64,000 bases of DNA from Tillus elongatus (lineage: Eukaryota; Arthropoda; Insecta; Coleoptera; Cleridae). Below the pieces are notes generated by a model that was not told the origin of the DNA, made no database searches, and worked only from the letters and a program-made list of their open reading frames with translations. Made by a program: the position numbers and the translations under genes. Positions 38,352 to 49,360 of this stretch are shown one piece after another. Position 1 is the first letter of the stretch. Each line of letters begins with the position of its first letter. The stretch is from contig OZ023262.1 of the NCBI GenBank assembly GCA_964006375.1, positions 89,755,654 to 89,819,653 on the forward strand. Reading direction: 5' to 3'.

Positions 38352-40112
38352 ACGTTCTACACACTGCTCGAGCCTATTTCGGTTAGAAAAAAACGGCAGC
38401 TTCCACTTCCGCTGTTGACAGACTACGAATTGCATTTCGAACTCTATGCTTCATAGCTTCCTTGCTCGTAGGCTTTGTTTGGAAAACAAGGTCTTTTATT
38501 CGTCCCCACAAATAAAAGTCTAAGCATGTTAAGTCAGGTGACCTCGCTGGCCAGGGAAATATGCTTCCTCTTTCTATCCATCGGCCTGGATAGGTCTCAT
38601 CGAGATGTTCTCTCACATTAATTGAAAAATGTGCTGGACAACCATCGAGCTGCAGAAACACATTTTGCATGGTTTCAAGGGGCACATCTTCCAATAAAAC
38701 TGGCAAATCATTACTTAGAAACTCCAAGAAGAGATTACCAGTAAGAGACTGATCAAAGAAATAGGGTCCAATAATTGTACCTCCTATTACGCCACACCAT
38801 ACATTAAGACTCCAACGTCCTTGATGTTGAACTTCTCACATCCAGTGGGAGTTCTCAGTAGACTAATAATGCATATTATGCAAATTTACATTACCGTCGC
38901 TATGAAAAGTAGCCTCTTCCGTCCAAAGAACTTGCGTTAAAAAATTAGGATTTTCATTGATCATGTCTAAAAGCCAATGGCAATGATCCAGCCTCCGATC
39001 AGAATCCTGCTTATTCAGCGCTTGATTTAAAACAATATGATAAGGGTGTAGTCTAAAAATCAAAATAAGTATCATATATTCAAAAGGACATTGTAATAAA
39101 AATATGTTTATCTGCTGACATAATAGATGCATTATGTTATCGGATTTAAGTAACATAAAGCTGTTCATTATACCACAAGGGGCGTTCACTTAAGATAGAC
39201 AGTTACGTCATCAACAATTCATAAAGCTTAACTGTTACTACGTTGAAAGTTGAACAGTTGCGGTAATTTCAACGTTGTCAATAGACTTTGAGTAAAATAG
39301 TACTCATATATCAAAAATCAACTAAATTCGAGAAAACGTACTTGTTATTGATATACGAAGATTTTGGTGGTTGATGATGTAACTGTCTAGCTTGGGTAAA
39401 CAGCCCATAGTGCGATAATGAGATTCACTATAGCACTACTGCTACTACAACGAGAAACAAAACACGAATCTTTGGCTAACTAATTCAATAATAAAGACAA
39501 ACAAACGCTATATTCACACCAATAAAATTAAGTAAAAAAATATCGGTTTCATCGTATTGCAAATAAAATCCAAATCTTTTAAGGGTCTTAAGTTTTAATG
39601 AATGCCAGCAGATAAAGTTTTGTATCTTACTCGGATCATAAACGATCATTATGGTAACATGTCGTGTTACCATATCATAATTTTTACGACTGTCGTCTGA
39701 TCATTTTCACAACCGTCATTATGATCCCTGTGAGATAAATAACAATAACTATTTTGAATTTCACGATATAATAAGCTTACCTATACTCTTTTAAAATAGT
39801 TTGGATGGTGGTCCGTGATATTCTCAAGTCAAGATGCAATGTTCTTGTGCTAACATGAGGATTAAATTATATATATGCCAAAACATTGATAATATTTTCT
39901 TCAGTTCTGACAAAACGGCTTCTCCGCAGCACCGGTCCGCTTAAGCTTCCAGTTTCACGTAAGTTTTGCACCAAGTGAGGAAAAACTCTCCTGTTGTAAT
40001 GGTGGCGATTCGGATACCGCATTGCATACACTCTTTCAGCAACTGCCGCATTTTGAAAGCACTCAAAGTAAACACCAATCATATCAACGGCTTCATCATT
40101 TGTAAACAACAT
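38352..40112 (-). pseudogene. IS630/Tc1-type transposase with DUF4817-like N-terminus, broken
   Basis: The N-terminal helix-turn-helix piece (40112-39867) includes YFECFQNAAVAERVYAMRYP and TGSLSGPVLRRSR. A gap holding a MITE (39180-39406) and unrecognised sequence follows. Then 39060-38863 has the first catalytic region as VLWTEEATFHSDG. Another piece (38727-38383) has FLQLDGCPAHF (second acidic residue) and WPARSPDLTCLDFYLWG (third). The first acidic residue appears as Glu in TEEA where Asp is usual. Stops lie between the pieces. The transposase is inactive, although the ends are well kept, so it could be mobilised only from outside. Confidence 0.85.
39180..39406. mobile_element. MITE of about 227 bp inside the transposase gene
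   Basis: GTTCACTTAAGATAGACAGT at the left and GTTTACCCAAGCTAGACAGT (complement) at the right form inverted ends of about 33 bp. A clear target duplication was not found. It has no coding capacity. Confidence 0.65.
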
Positions 40113-40992
40113 TTTTTATATTTAAATTATACACGAAAGAACTCAGAGTAACTAATTTGACGTTTCTCTAAAGTTTTGTCTTTTTTCCAAAGCCTACCTA
40201 TTTCAGTTTTAGAGTATAATAATTGGACCGAACGAATAAGTTATAATTGCGTTAGTAATGCGTAAATAAGTCTTATTTTTAACAAAAAACTATACAACTA
40301 TATTTGCAAATTAAAAAATTTCCGTTTTCAATCTTTAAATTAGCCAACGCTGAAAGTGTTTTGTTTAAATTCCAGTTTTATTAGTTTTTCATTAATATCT
40401 CCGGCTAAACAAAAGATAGAGACTTGGGATTTCCACCACTTGCTTTGGCCTTTAGTCCTCTTTCTATCTATGTAGTAATATTTATATCAATGTATTTAGG
40501 TTTCTTGAGAAAAATCATAAAAAGTGTTAAATTTTAAAAAAGCGCCATCTAGTGATTACAGTAACAATAACAAAGACATGGCTTGCAATGTAGTTGATAG
40601 GGCAAGAAATACTCTTTTAAATGACACTAAGTTCAATATTTTCCAATGAGGCGATCCCGAGATATTGCATTTTTTCCTAATAAATGTTTGCGTTACCCCC
40701 ACCACTTTATCTGAAGAGTTAGAGAAAAATAGTTAAAACAGAAATTGTTGGTGATACACACGAAATTTATTTGCAGGTATTTTAAATACAGTCTATTTGG
40801 ACATATTACTGAGATATCCTATTTTTTCCATTTCCTCTTGGTGTTACGCCCCCTAGCGGGTATCTGAAGAACTTGAAAATAATTTCCAACGATTTTTCTT
40901 GGCCACATTTAGTAAATAATTTTTTTTCCAAAAGCTCTATGGTGAACAGTTTCCGAGATATAGCCGCTTACCTCGCTTAATTGGCCACCCGG

Positions 40993-41178
40993 TATATATA
41001 TTTTAAGTTGTAAGTGTAAAAGGTTAAGTGGAAGAGAGCATGGGGTTCTGTGGACCTCGATGCTAACTCTGCCTTTTGGTAGTTTGATACTTACTATAAA
41101 CTTTTTCTTTCTATTATTATATGATGTAATTTATGTATCAATGTATCTAACTGCTAATAAAACTAAAAAAAAAAAACC
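40993..41178 (+). mobile_element. Non-LTR retrotransposon 3' end, right part
   Basis: This is the rest of the 3' UTR started at 37200-37643, ending GCTAATAAAACT and a run of twelve A at 41165-41176, the expected tail of a retrotransposed copy. Confidence 0.6.
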
Positions 41179-41269
41179 CGACAAATACAGTAAAATGCAT
41201 AAAACCGACACAGTTCACATGTAGATCATGCTGTATATTGCAGATTGATAAATTGTTTACTGTGTCGTG

Positions 41270-42240
41270 TAGGCGTCTGGCTTCTTAGCGCTGCGACACC
41301 AATGGGTCTTTTGTACATCACTCTTTTTTCTAAAAGTTGCCCAAAAAGTTAACGTTTTTTATGTAGTCCACTGTCTTTTGGGAGCTATTTCCTGAAGTAT
41401 TAGGGTCACCACTTTTAGGTATTTAAGTCGTTTGCAGAACTGAGCCATGCAGTCGTAAAGCAAATGTTCTGTGGTTTCTATTGCTTCAGTGCAGCATCTG
41501 CAGTTTCCACTGTCCACCTTGCCCATTTTCATAAGGTGATACCTTATTTCCTAAAGTATTAAGGTCACCGCTTTTAGGTATTTAAGTCGTTTCCAGAACT
41601 CAGGCATGCAGTCGCATAGCAAATGTTCTGTTGTTTCTATTGCTTCAGTGCAGCATCTGCAGTTTCCACTGTCCACCTTGTCCATTTTCATAAGGTGATA
41701 CCTTACTGGGGAGTGCTCTGTGAAAAGTCCTGTGATTATTCTCAAGTCGTTCCTAATCAATTCAAGAAACAGTTTAGATTTCTCTGTTAATATGGTAATG
41801 AACCATTTTGCTGTCTTAAGCGTAGCGTTTTAGTTTAGTTTGACAGGATTTGGATCCTCTTCCAAGTATCTAATTCATTTCTTACATGGTTCTTTGTTTA
41901 TTCATAATGAGGCTCTGGGCCATAGAATTGTGGCTGCTGACCTTTTTGCAGGACTATCTGCTTTCCCATTTCCTTCAATGCCTTGATGCCCGTTCTGGTA
42001 CCCCAATCAAAGTTACTCGTTGTTCGTAGCCAGTTGATTCAAGGACTGTTTGCAGTGCCAGGTTAGTTTAGAGTCGGGTTTGAAAAATTTGAGTTTTTAG
42101 TACTGCCTGACTCGCTGAGAGGATGTAGAACTATCTATTTCTGAGTTCTCTTTGTATGCACACCTGTACATAGAGATTTATAGAAACCATTTCCGCTTGA
42201 AAGATGGTGGAAGTTTATCCAAGGACTTATTTCTGAAGAT
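41270..42240 (-). pseudogene. Retrotransposon with RNase H remnant and zinc-knuckle C-terminus
   Basis: The minus strand shows a degraded RNase H end near 42000-41900 (ADSPAKRS) and then SPVRYHLMKMDKVDSGNCRC with ETTEHLLCDC, the Cys-His motif (CRCC, H, C) found at the C-terminus of I-group elements. The part at 41386-41544 is duplicated at 41545-41703. Stops interrupt the frame. Confidence 0.75.
41386..41703. repeat. Two-copy tandem duplication, period 159 bp
   Basis: TATTTCCTGAAGTATTAGGG at 41386 and TATTTCCTAAAGTATTAAGG at 41545 start two near-identical 159-base units inside the retrotransposon's C-terminal coding region. The zinc-knuckle segment is therefore present twice. Confidence 0.85.
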
Positions 42241-42736
42241 GTAGACCATGCGGCGTGCACATAGGTTTAAAGATGTCGACCAGCGCTGAAATAAAGTTTC
42301 TGAGTGCGCTTGAGCAGTATGCGAATTTACCAATTAATTTGCGTTTCGTATTGCGCTGCGATCTTTGGTGTAAAAATATTTAATATTTATCGGCACTTTA
42401 TCTCGGTGCTTTTTAGTTATTTTACGACAAAACACAAGATGTAGAAAAACAATTTAAATTAAATCCTAAGTTCCCAGATAATATATTTTTTCCCATTGCT
42501 GTTGAAGCAAGCAGCGTTGCATTATCTCATTACCCCAGAACAATCCGAGTATAACAGCTAGTCTCAATATAATCCTAGAATATTAAAAATAATGTTTATT
42601 TCTCAAATATTTAAAACTCTTTATCTTAAAAACAAAGCAGTACGAAACACAGCTCATAAAAACTTTGTTGACTGCGTTGAGATCTATAATCACCCCGTAT
42701 TATAAAAGTCCTGCAAATGGTCACTAATATACTTAC
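42241..42736. other. Intronic sequence, nothing recognised
   Basis: AT-rich intron sequence before the exon at 42737-42974 in plus coordinates. No repeat recognised. Confidence 0.4.
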
Positions 42737-42974
42737 AATCCACAGCGTACAGTATCCAGATTACAGTTACATAATTCAGGGTCTTCATCACTCCTGTCAA
42801 AGCAATTCACAGTTCCATCACACAATTTGCTAGAATTTGTCACTGATATGTAGGATCTGCAGGAACAAACATCTGGTTCGTCACTGTAGTCACCACAGTC
42901 GTTGTAACCATTACAGAATTTCTCTTTGGGTATACATAAACCATTCTGACATTTGAGGTCTGTGATTGGACAAT
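42737..42974 (-). CDS. Exon of nudel-like gene: LDLa modules
   Basis: A 238-base exon with acceptor TTTTTTTAG and donor TT/GTAAGT. It encodes one full LDL-receptor class A module ([20 protein letters not shown], then [10 protein letters not shown]), a degenerate one (CRSYISV to [11 protein letters not shown]) and the start of a third (CNLDTVRCG). Conserved acidic residues before the last Cys of each module bind Ca in this family. It enters in phase 1, fitting the exon at 44662-44838, and leaves in phase 2, fitting 31942-32046. LDLa modules mediate extracellular ligand or partner binding. Confidence 0.88.
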
Positions 42975-43259
42975 CTAAAAAAATTAACGCACACATTAAA
43001 AATACATAGATATTATAATATAGTAGTGATTTTTTATGGAAGGACTCACAATATTACAATAAATTACACCAACAAAGCCCTGTACACAGTTATATTCTGT
43101 TTATGGTCTAATAAAATAGTGCTGTAAATTGAATCATAACTTCCACATAGCTGTGATAACTTACTCTCTCCAGAAATACATTCTCGCGGAATCAATTTAT
43201 GGCCCATGACATGACCACAAAGAAAATATTTGTATTCCTACCCCCAAACATTTGAAACG

Positions 43260-43940
43260 TTATGTTACTCGAGTTTTATTTAAAAAATGTCAATTTTCAC
43301 CAAAACCATTCCTTATTTGTCCTCTACTTCTTGAAGCGATCTTACTCAAAAACAATTCAAAGCGTTTCTTTGTCGGGTGCTACCACTGGATACAAAATTT
43401 GAAGATGATATCTCAATTCGTTCGAAAGTTATTAACAGACAGACGTAAATTCCGAGATACCGACAGACAAAAAAAAATTCGTTACAGAATCAAGTTTTCT
43501 ATATGTTATGACACTTCTTACGCCGTTTTAGGAAAAAAAAACAATTCGAAATTTTTGTCAACAATATTCCACCCCCACACATTCAACTCGTAATTGAATT
43601 TTAGCACAAAATACCAGATGTTTGATGAAATTAAAAGTTTTCTCGTAAATAAACCCCAAAACGTTATATTGATCGGGTTTTAACGAAAACATGACAATTT
43701 TCACCAAATCACCCCCATTCATCCCCTACCCGCTAAAGCGATTTTACCCAAAAACAATCCGAACCGTTTGTTTATCGAGTACTTACTCTATACCATATTT
43801 GAAAACATCTCAATTCGTTCTAAAGTTATCGTGGCTATAAACAGACAGACATACAGACCGATAGACCGACAGACAAAAATAATTTTTTGTTGTATGTTGT
43901 TGTTTTACATGTTTTGACACTTTTACACACTGTAAAACGT
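43260..43940. repeat. Two direct copies of a CAGACAGAC-type repeat
   Basis: TCTCAATTCGTTCGAAAGTT at about 43410 and TCTCAATTCGTTCTAAAGTT at about 43808, each followed by CAGACAGAC-rich sequence, indicate a duplicated unit of about 400 bp. I do not know its class. Confidence 0.6.
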
Positions 43941-44159
43941 GCCTACATTTATTATTATTTTTAATTCAGCTTAATTTAGCCAGCAATGTAGTTAACTTTG
44001 ATGGCAAAGGTAGAGGTCGAAAATGTGGTTTCTCTAAACTGTACCTGACTGACTATGTAACCGGTGCTAATATTAAATTTTGACGATAAAAATATGCTCA
44101 TTATCTAAGTTGTCTTATTCCTGTGAATCCTAATGATAGATAACCCAGCTTTAATATAA

Positions 44160-44600
44160 CATTATATTTGTGCCATCTCTCGGTGAGTAGGTGAACAAAG
44201 TGGTAAGTCAATCTGCATAAAATAACGATATCTAGACGCGTGTAGTATGTCTATGCGTTACATTGACTTTTCAGAAGCATACTCAATAGAAAGCTAAGAA
44301 ATCTACTTAACCACTGGATGAAAACATAATTAGAGAGTTCTATGCAGATTGCCTCGAGCATTGAATAAAAAATTGGAATGTAATATTCTATTTGTTGTGT
44401 CATGTCTCAGTGAATAGGCGAACAAAGCGGCAAGTTAAAGCTGCATAAGAGAAATAGATCTAGATATTATGTAAAGTATCTCTATGCGTTACACATCAGA
44501 ATATAATTAATAGAAAGCTAAACAATCTACTCGACCACTGAATAAAAACATAATTGCAAAAAGTTATGCAGTTTCCCTCGTGCGTTGACTAAACAAATAC
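44160..44600. repeat. Direct duplication of about 240 bp
   Basis: Shared motifs include GCCATCTCTCGGTGAGTAGG against GTCATGTCTCAGTGAATAGG, TCTATGCGTTACA in both, and TAGAAAGCTAA in both. The copies are clearly diverged. Confidence 0.65.
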
Positions 44601-44661
44601 TTTCCAAACTAAATAAACTAACAAAGGTTAGTCAATGCTTGAGACTGCCTTACTAACTTAC

Positions 44662-44838
44662 CACATCTTCCCGATAGAGTGCAGGAGTCATCTTTCTGTT
44701 TACATACAACTGGATCCTCGTCTTCATTATATCTGCAATCCGGAATGCCGTTACAAATCCTGTCTCGACTAATGCAATTGCCCAATTTGCATCTGAATCC
44801 TTCACATTCTGCCTGTTCGGAGACAATTTCCCTTTGTT
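44662..44838 (-). CDS. Exon of nudel-like gene: LDLa module
   Basis: A 177-base exon with acceptor CATTGCAG and donor GATGTG/GTAAGT, phase 1 on both sides as is usual for LDLa exons. It encodes ECEGFRCKLGNCISRDRICN followed by GIPDCRYNEDEDPVVC, a complete LDL-receptor class A module with six cysteines, then a short Cys-containing linker (SCTLSGRC). Its neighbours join without a frame change. Confidence 0.9.
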
Positions 44839-44997
44839 CTGCAATGAAACGGATACAATGGAATGTATTGTAGAAAATTAATGGACAGTATACTTGAATA
44901 TTTACGAGACCAAAAATATACATAGTAGATATTATTATAGATATGTTTATATAAAAATTATTTATTAAAATAGTGCACCTTTTAAAGAAAAAAAATC

Positions 44998-45206
44998 TCG
45001 GGACGCAGCAAGTGCGCTATGGTAGTGAATTTTTATTAAATGCTTCAAATTTGAATAACTCAATTTTCGATAAACTTAGAAAGTTTAATTTTGGTATGTA
45101 GTAAGGTATTTCCTAAGGCAAGATATTCGCCGTAAAAAATTTGAATAACCCAATTTTCTATAAACTTAGAAAGTTGAGTTTTGGTACGTAGTAAGGTCTC
45201 TCCCAA
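44998..45206 (-). mobile_element. Main-repeat-family stem-loop end, truncated by retrotransposon
   Basis: CTCGGGACGCAGCAAGTGCG starts the copy, followed by GTAGTGAATTTTTATTAAAT and the AAACTTAGAAAGTT block. The AAACTTAGAAAGTT block is itself repeated at about 45070 and 45155. Interrupted at 45207. Confidence 0.65.
45193..45206. repeat. Target site duplication, left copy (14 bp)
   Basis: AAGGTCTCTCCCAA, identical to 46442-46455. Confidence 0.9.
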
Positions 45207-46441
45207 CAGGGGCCATGTCTTCAACCCCAACAGCCGCTATGGAGGTGTTGCTGGATCTACACCCCCCCCCCCCCCTACACTTAGTTATTATGGGAGAGGC
45301 CAGGCTAGGACTATACAGACTAGCCTGCAATGGTAGACTGAAGATCAACCCAGGCTTCAGGGGCCACTGCAAAATTCAGGAGATCGTGAAGGAGCCCATG
45401 CTTGAAATGAGGTCAGACTTCGCGAGCCCGCGAATATGCAGGGAAAACAACTTTACAGTGGAAATCCCTGATCGCGAGGCAATGCGGGAGGAGACGCCGG
45501 GCATGCCACGGGACGCGCTCGTCTGGTTCACGGACGGATCTGGCGGGGAGCGTGGGACGGGGGCAGGTGTTTACTCGGAAGGACCGAGGGTAAGTCATAG
45601 TATTTCCCTCGGAGCCCATGCAACGGTGTTTCAGGCCGAGATGTACGCCATCCTGCACTGTGTGCGGGAGAACAAGAGGAGGGGCTACAACAACAAGCGT
45701 ATCCTCATAGCCACAGACAGCCAGGCAGCCCTTAAGGCACTAAGTAGCCCACGGGTAAATTCCTGGCTGGTGAGTGAGTGCCGAGACGAGACGAGCGACC
45801 TGGCTGGGCAGAATGAGGTCACCCTCATCTGGGTGCCGGGTCACTCGGGGGTTAAAGGCAATGAAGAAGCTGACAGTCTCGCGAAGAGAGGGTCAGCAGA
45901 ACCATTTATGGGACCAGAACCGGCTCTGGGCGTGTCAAAGAGCACTGCCAGGGGAGCCATTAAGTCCTGGGTCAGAAACCAACACAAGGTGTACTGGGCG
46001 GACTGTCCAGGGCTCAGACATGGAAAGTCAATAATTGACGGACCCAGTTCAAAGAGAGCTGTGGAGCTGCTAAACCTTAGCAGAGGACAGCTCAGAAACA
46101 CAACAGGTCTCTTGACGGGACACATGGCCGTCAAGAAACACCTGCAAAAAATGGGGCGGTTCGAAGGGGACCTCGCATGCAGACTCTGCGGCGAGGGGGA
46201 GGAATCAGCCCAGCACATCTTGTGTGAGTGTATAGCTCTGGACCGGAAAAGACAACTGATCTACGGTCACTCTAGACCGGAGACAGAGCAATATAAAACT
46301 TCACCCTACCAATCGCTGTGCAGACTAGTTCAAGGCGCAGTGATCTTGGAATGGGTGGAGTAAGACTAAGGGTGTGCACAATCCACCAAGGGGTGCGGTG
46401 CTATCGGGGCGGCAAGGCCGCGGACGAGCCCTGAGGGAAAA
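45207..46441 (+). mobile_element. 5'-truncated non-LTR retrotransposon (RNase H type), 1235 bp
   Basis: Flanked by an exact 14-bp duplication AAGGTCTCTCCCAA and ending in a short A run, as expected of target-primed reverse transcription. Only the 3' part of the element was inserted. The target was a copy of the main repeat family. Exact duplication and an unbroken frame suggest a fairly recent event. Confidence 0.92.
45215..46363 (+). pseudogene. Retrotransposon ORF2 C-terminus: RNase H and zinc knuckle
   Basis: The frame is open from 45215 to the TAA at 46361-46363 (382 codons), but the real gene starts further upstream and was lost by truncation. An RNase H domain spans residues about 100-230: WFTDGSGG holds the first Asp, QAEMYAI the Glu, ATDSQAALKAL the second Asp, and WVPGHSGVKGNEEADSLAK the His and last Asp. 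All four catalytic acidic residues are present. Near residues 330-350, CRLCGEG, H and CEC form the Cys-His motif. This is typical of I-group elements. An ATG near 45215 would allow a protein, but its function alone is doubtful. Confidence 0.9.
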
Positions 46442-46455
46442 AAGGTCTCTCCCAA
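46442..46455. repeat. Target site duplication, right copy (14 bp)
   Basis: AAGGTCTCTCCCAA, identical to 45193-45206. Confidence 0.9.
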
Positions 46456-46460
46456 GGCAG

Positions 46461-46535
46461 ATACTCCTTAGAGTGGTGGACAAAGGTAGGTAAAGGAAAT
46501 ATGTAAGGACACTCTAAGGCCTCTCTCTGAGGCCT
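46461..46535. repeat. Inverted copy of the 70-bp tandem unit
   Basis: CTTAGAGTGGTGGACAAAGG and GGAAATATGTAAGGACACTC are the complement of the unit at 46631-46980. Confidence 0.85.
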
Positions 46536-46630
46536 AAGGTTGAACACACTGAGACTTCACAGACGATCTCCGACGAGATTTGGGGAGTAGGCAGATTGAG
46601 GCCTCGTAATCGAGCTACAACAACCCAACC

Positions 46631-46980
46631 CGCCTTTGTCCACCGCTCTAAGGAGTAGGCAGATTGAGGGTTTAGAGTGTCCTTACATATTTCCTTTACC
46701 TACCTTTTTCCACCACTCTAAGGAGTAGGCAGATTGAGGCCTTAGAGTGTCCTTACATATTTCCTTTACCCACCTTTGTCCACCACTCTAAGGAGTAGGC
46801 AGATTGAGGCCTTAGAGTGTCCTTACATATTTCCTTTACCCACCTTTGTTCACCACTCTAAGGAGTAGGCAGATTGAGGCCTGAGGGTGTCCTCACATAT
46901 TTCCTTTACCCACCTTTGTCCACCACTCTAAGGAGTAGGCAGATTAAGGCCTTAGAGTGTCCTTACATATTTCCTTTACC
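46631..46980. repeat. 70-bp tandem repeat, about five copies
   Basis: AGGAGTAGGC recurs at 46651, 46721, 46791, 46861 and 46931, exactly 70 bases apart. Each unit contains GTGTCCTTACATATTTCCTT and CACCACTCTA. Copies differ by only a few bases. It is followed directly by an ACAGGAGCCGAAACGTCGAG segment that resembles Penelope-like element ends. Confidence 0.95.
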
Positions 46981-47069
46981 TCTTGAAAATGGCTCCAAAA
47001 CAGGAGCCGAAACGTCGAGTTTTCATAAACTCTGGACGCGGGTCAACCCGAGAACCAAGTATGTCTCAC

Positions 47070-47071
<2 letters not shown>

Positions 47072-47148
<77 letters not shown>

Positions 47149-47172
47149 AGAGAGAGAGAGAGAGGGAGAGAG
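47072..47172. repeat. (AT)n(GA)n microsatellite
   Basis: About 73 bases of AT followed by about 27 bases of GA-rich sequence. Confidence 0.95.
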
Positions 47173-47173
47173 A

Positions 47174-49360
47174 GGAATCCTGATTTAACGAGGCGTCAAG
47201 GGACCAGCAATAATATCTCGTAAAAACCGGATCTCGTTATATCAGAACCAAGAAGTAACCAGAAAAAAAAGTGTATATGCTGGACTACCTCACCATAAAT
47301 CTTTCCCTCAATATTGAAATCCAGCTGTAACCGCCTCGTTTGAATAAACAATTTAATTCGCATAAAAAAATCATATCACTGTATATACTATACATTATTA
47401 CTTAATCTAACTCTATACACATCATAAAAACTAATCAGCGATTTTCACTTGTACTCTCGGTTTTTCTTTTTTTCTTCTTTTCCAAAAAGTTTTATATGGA
47501 AGTTAATAAAGAAAGTTCGCTCATTCTCGGAGTTTGAAGCCCTGTCCAAAAATATTCTAATTTTCTCAGCGGAATCTATGGCATCTTGCAGTGAAACATT
47601 GGTGCATTTGGGGCTTGCAGATTCGTTGTCCGAATCGGAATCTTCTATCACTTATTGGGTAGTGTTCAAATTTGCAGCTACAATTGTCTCGGAATCTGTA
47701 GAAGTACCTGAAGTGTCTTCAGAATTATCTTTGTTCGGGTAATCCATCGCATCCGGCACATGTGCTAATTTCATAACCCCTGCATATTCGTTTACAGAAA
47801 TACCATCGTCTTCGTCGGCGATATCTTCGTCAGCAATAATAGCTTACCAATCGCATGAATCAACCTTTTGATTTATATGCTCAAAATGAAACCCAGCATG
47901 CCTGAAACACTTTTGCATCGTTTTTTGTGAGACATTTTTCCATGCACGATCAAGGAGACGAATAGCTTCAAGGACATTTACCAAAAGTTGACACTGATTT
48001 TTGTTCATGTTGTCAATTATTTTTTTGACGAGTTGTCTCCTGTAATTACATTTCAGAGAGTTGGCAATTCTCTGATCCAAAGGCTGCAGTGCAGCTCTGC
48101 CAAAAGGTGACAGAAAAACTAGTTTGATGTTCTTCAAACTCGTCAATGGTGGATGTGCCGCACAATTAGCAAACACAAGCAATTTTTTTCTATTCTTCCT
48201 TTCCAGTTCTCTATCACATTCTTCCACTTCAGTTTTAAAGATATCGTCATTCACCCATGGTTTTTATTAGCAACATATTTCACCGACAGACTCTTGGTTT
48301 TTGGGCTCTGCCAATAGACAGTAGTCTTCGAAACTCAGAACAGTCAGAATTTACACAAACTAGTACACTCAATCGCTCTTGGGATAAGTTCCCACCAACA
48401 CAACATATTTTAAAGAAGTCCAGTCTCGTCTGCATTGAATACATCTCATGCCTGATATTCCTCAGATATTTCTCGGAAGTTATTTTGAAGTCATTCAGAC
48501 GTGTCTTCTTTATTTACAGATTTCGCTTCCCCAGAAACTTTTCCTGAATTAATTGAATGTCTTTGTTTAAATCAAGAAATCCAAATTGAAGAACATTGGA
48601 AATTTTCTTCATATCCCATTTCTCTACCAGCAGAAACATAATTCTCGTCCAAGTTCTCCATGTCGGTTGTTTTCAGACTTTTTTCTTACTGTCAAAAAAG
48701 TTGGAAACACTAGCCTGGACAATAGAATCTCGCACTTTAAAGGTGTTGATAATGTAGACGATGCAATACCATACTGCCTACAAACATAACTATTCTTGTT
48801 CCCGTTTTCACTTGTTTTAATATGGATATTTTCTCTTCAATGGTAATAAGTTTTGTTTTAATACCGGATGCGGACATTGTGTAAACAAAACTCTATTCAC
48901 CTGCGTCAGCCTCAAACGCACGACGATCCAAAGCTAATAGGGGTCGGAATAAGGCGCAAGTTTTTAAGATTTAAACAGAGAAACATAAAGTCACACAAAT
49001 GTCCAGTTGTAACGAACTAACGAACGTTGATTTCAAGTGGTAAGAGGAACTCTATGATTGAGTGAGTGGAAGAACTCATAAATAGTTTCTATTGTAGTGT
49101 GTACAGTCAAATTAATTGCCCATTACTGTCACATCTCAATTAAGAAACATTTGCGTCTAGTCCTAGTATGTCGGAGTGGTCATATTTTTTAGGTAGAGAG
49201 GCAACGAAATTCCCAGAAAGGCCAAGTCCTCTTGTGTACTTTCGCACATCTGTGTATCCTAATAAAAACATTTAAGTGTCAGCGCAATAATTACCTCGCT
49301 AAAACCGAAATCGTATAAAAAACGGTCTCGTTAAATCTGCAACTCGTAAAACCCGGATCC

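Larger units (their letters stand above)
37644..40992 (-). mobile_element. IS630/Tc1-type transposon, 3349 bp, very long inverted ends
   Basis: CAGGGTGGCCAATTAAGCGA at the left and, as complement, CCGGGTGGCCAATTAAGCGA at the right, each preceded by TA, the target dinucleotide of this superfamily. The inverted ends extend about 630 bp (37644-38277 and 40358-40992), far longer than typical for Tc1/mariner. The transposase lies on the minus strand between them. The element sits in the 3' UTR of a retrotransposon. Confidence 0.88.
32047..42736 (-). other. Large intron (10.7 kb) filled with transposons
   Basis: Donor TT/GTAAGT at 42736 and acceptor TTTTAG ending at 32047. It contains an IS630 relic, two Penelope-like tails, retrotransposon ends, an intact-looking IS630 element and AT arrays. 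No further exon was recognised inside, though a small one could be missed. Confidence 0.7.
42975..44661 (-). other. Intron, 1687 bp
   Basis: Contains two diverged direct copies of an AAAGTTAT...ACAGACAGAC repeat (about 43260-43580 and 43640-43940) and a direct duplication of about 240 bp (about 44160-44380 and 44400-44600). No exon is seen. Confidence 0.7.

Noticed and set aside
45841..46218. Minus-strand open frame opposite the RNase H region, and similar ones at 45413 and 45166
   Set aside because: Antisense shadows of the retrotransposon frame, with Pro/Ser-rich chance composition.
45215..46363. Host RNase H gene
   Set aside because: The flanking 14-bp duplication, A-tail and zinc knuckle identify a truncated retrotransposon.
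46631..46980. CRISPR-like repeat array
   Set aside because: Units are contiguous 70-bp tandem copies with no unique spacers, and the genome is eukaryotic.
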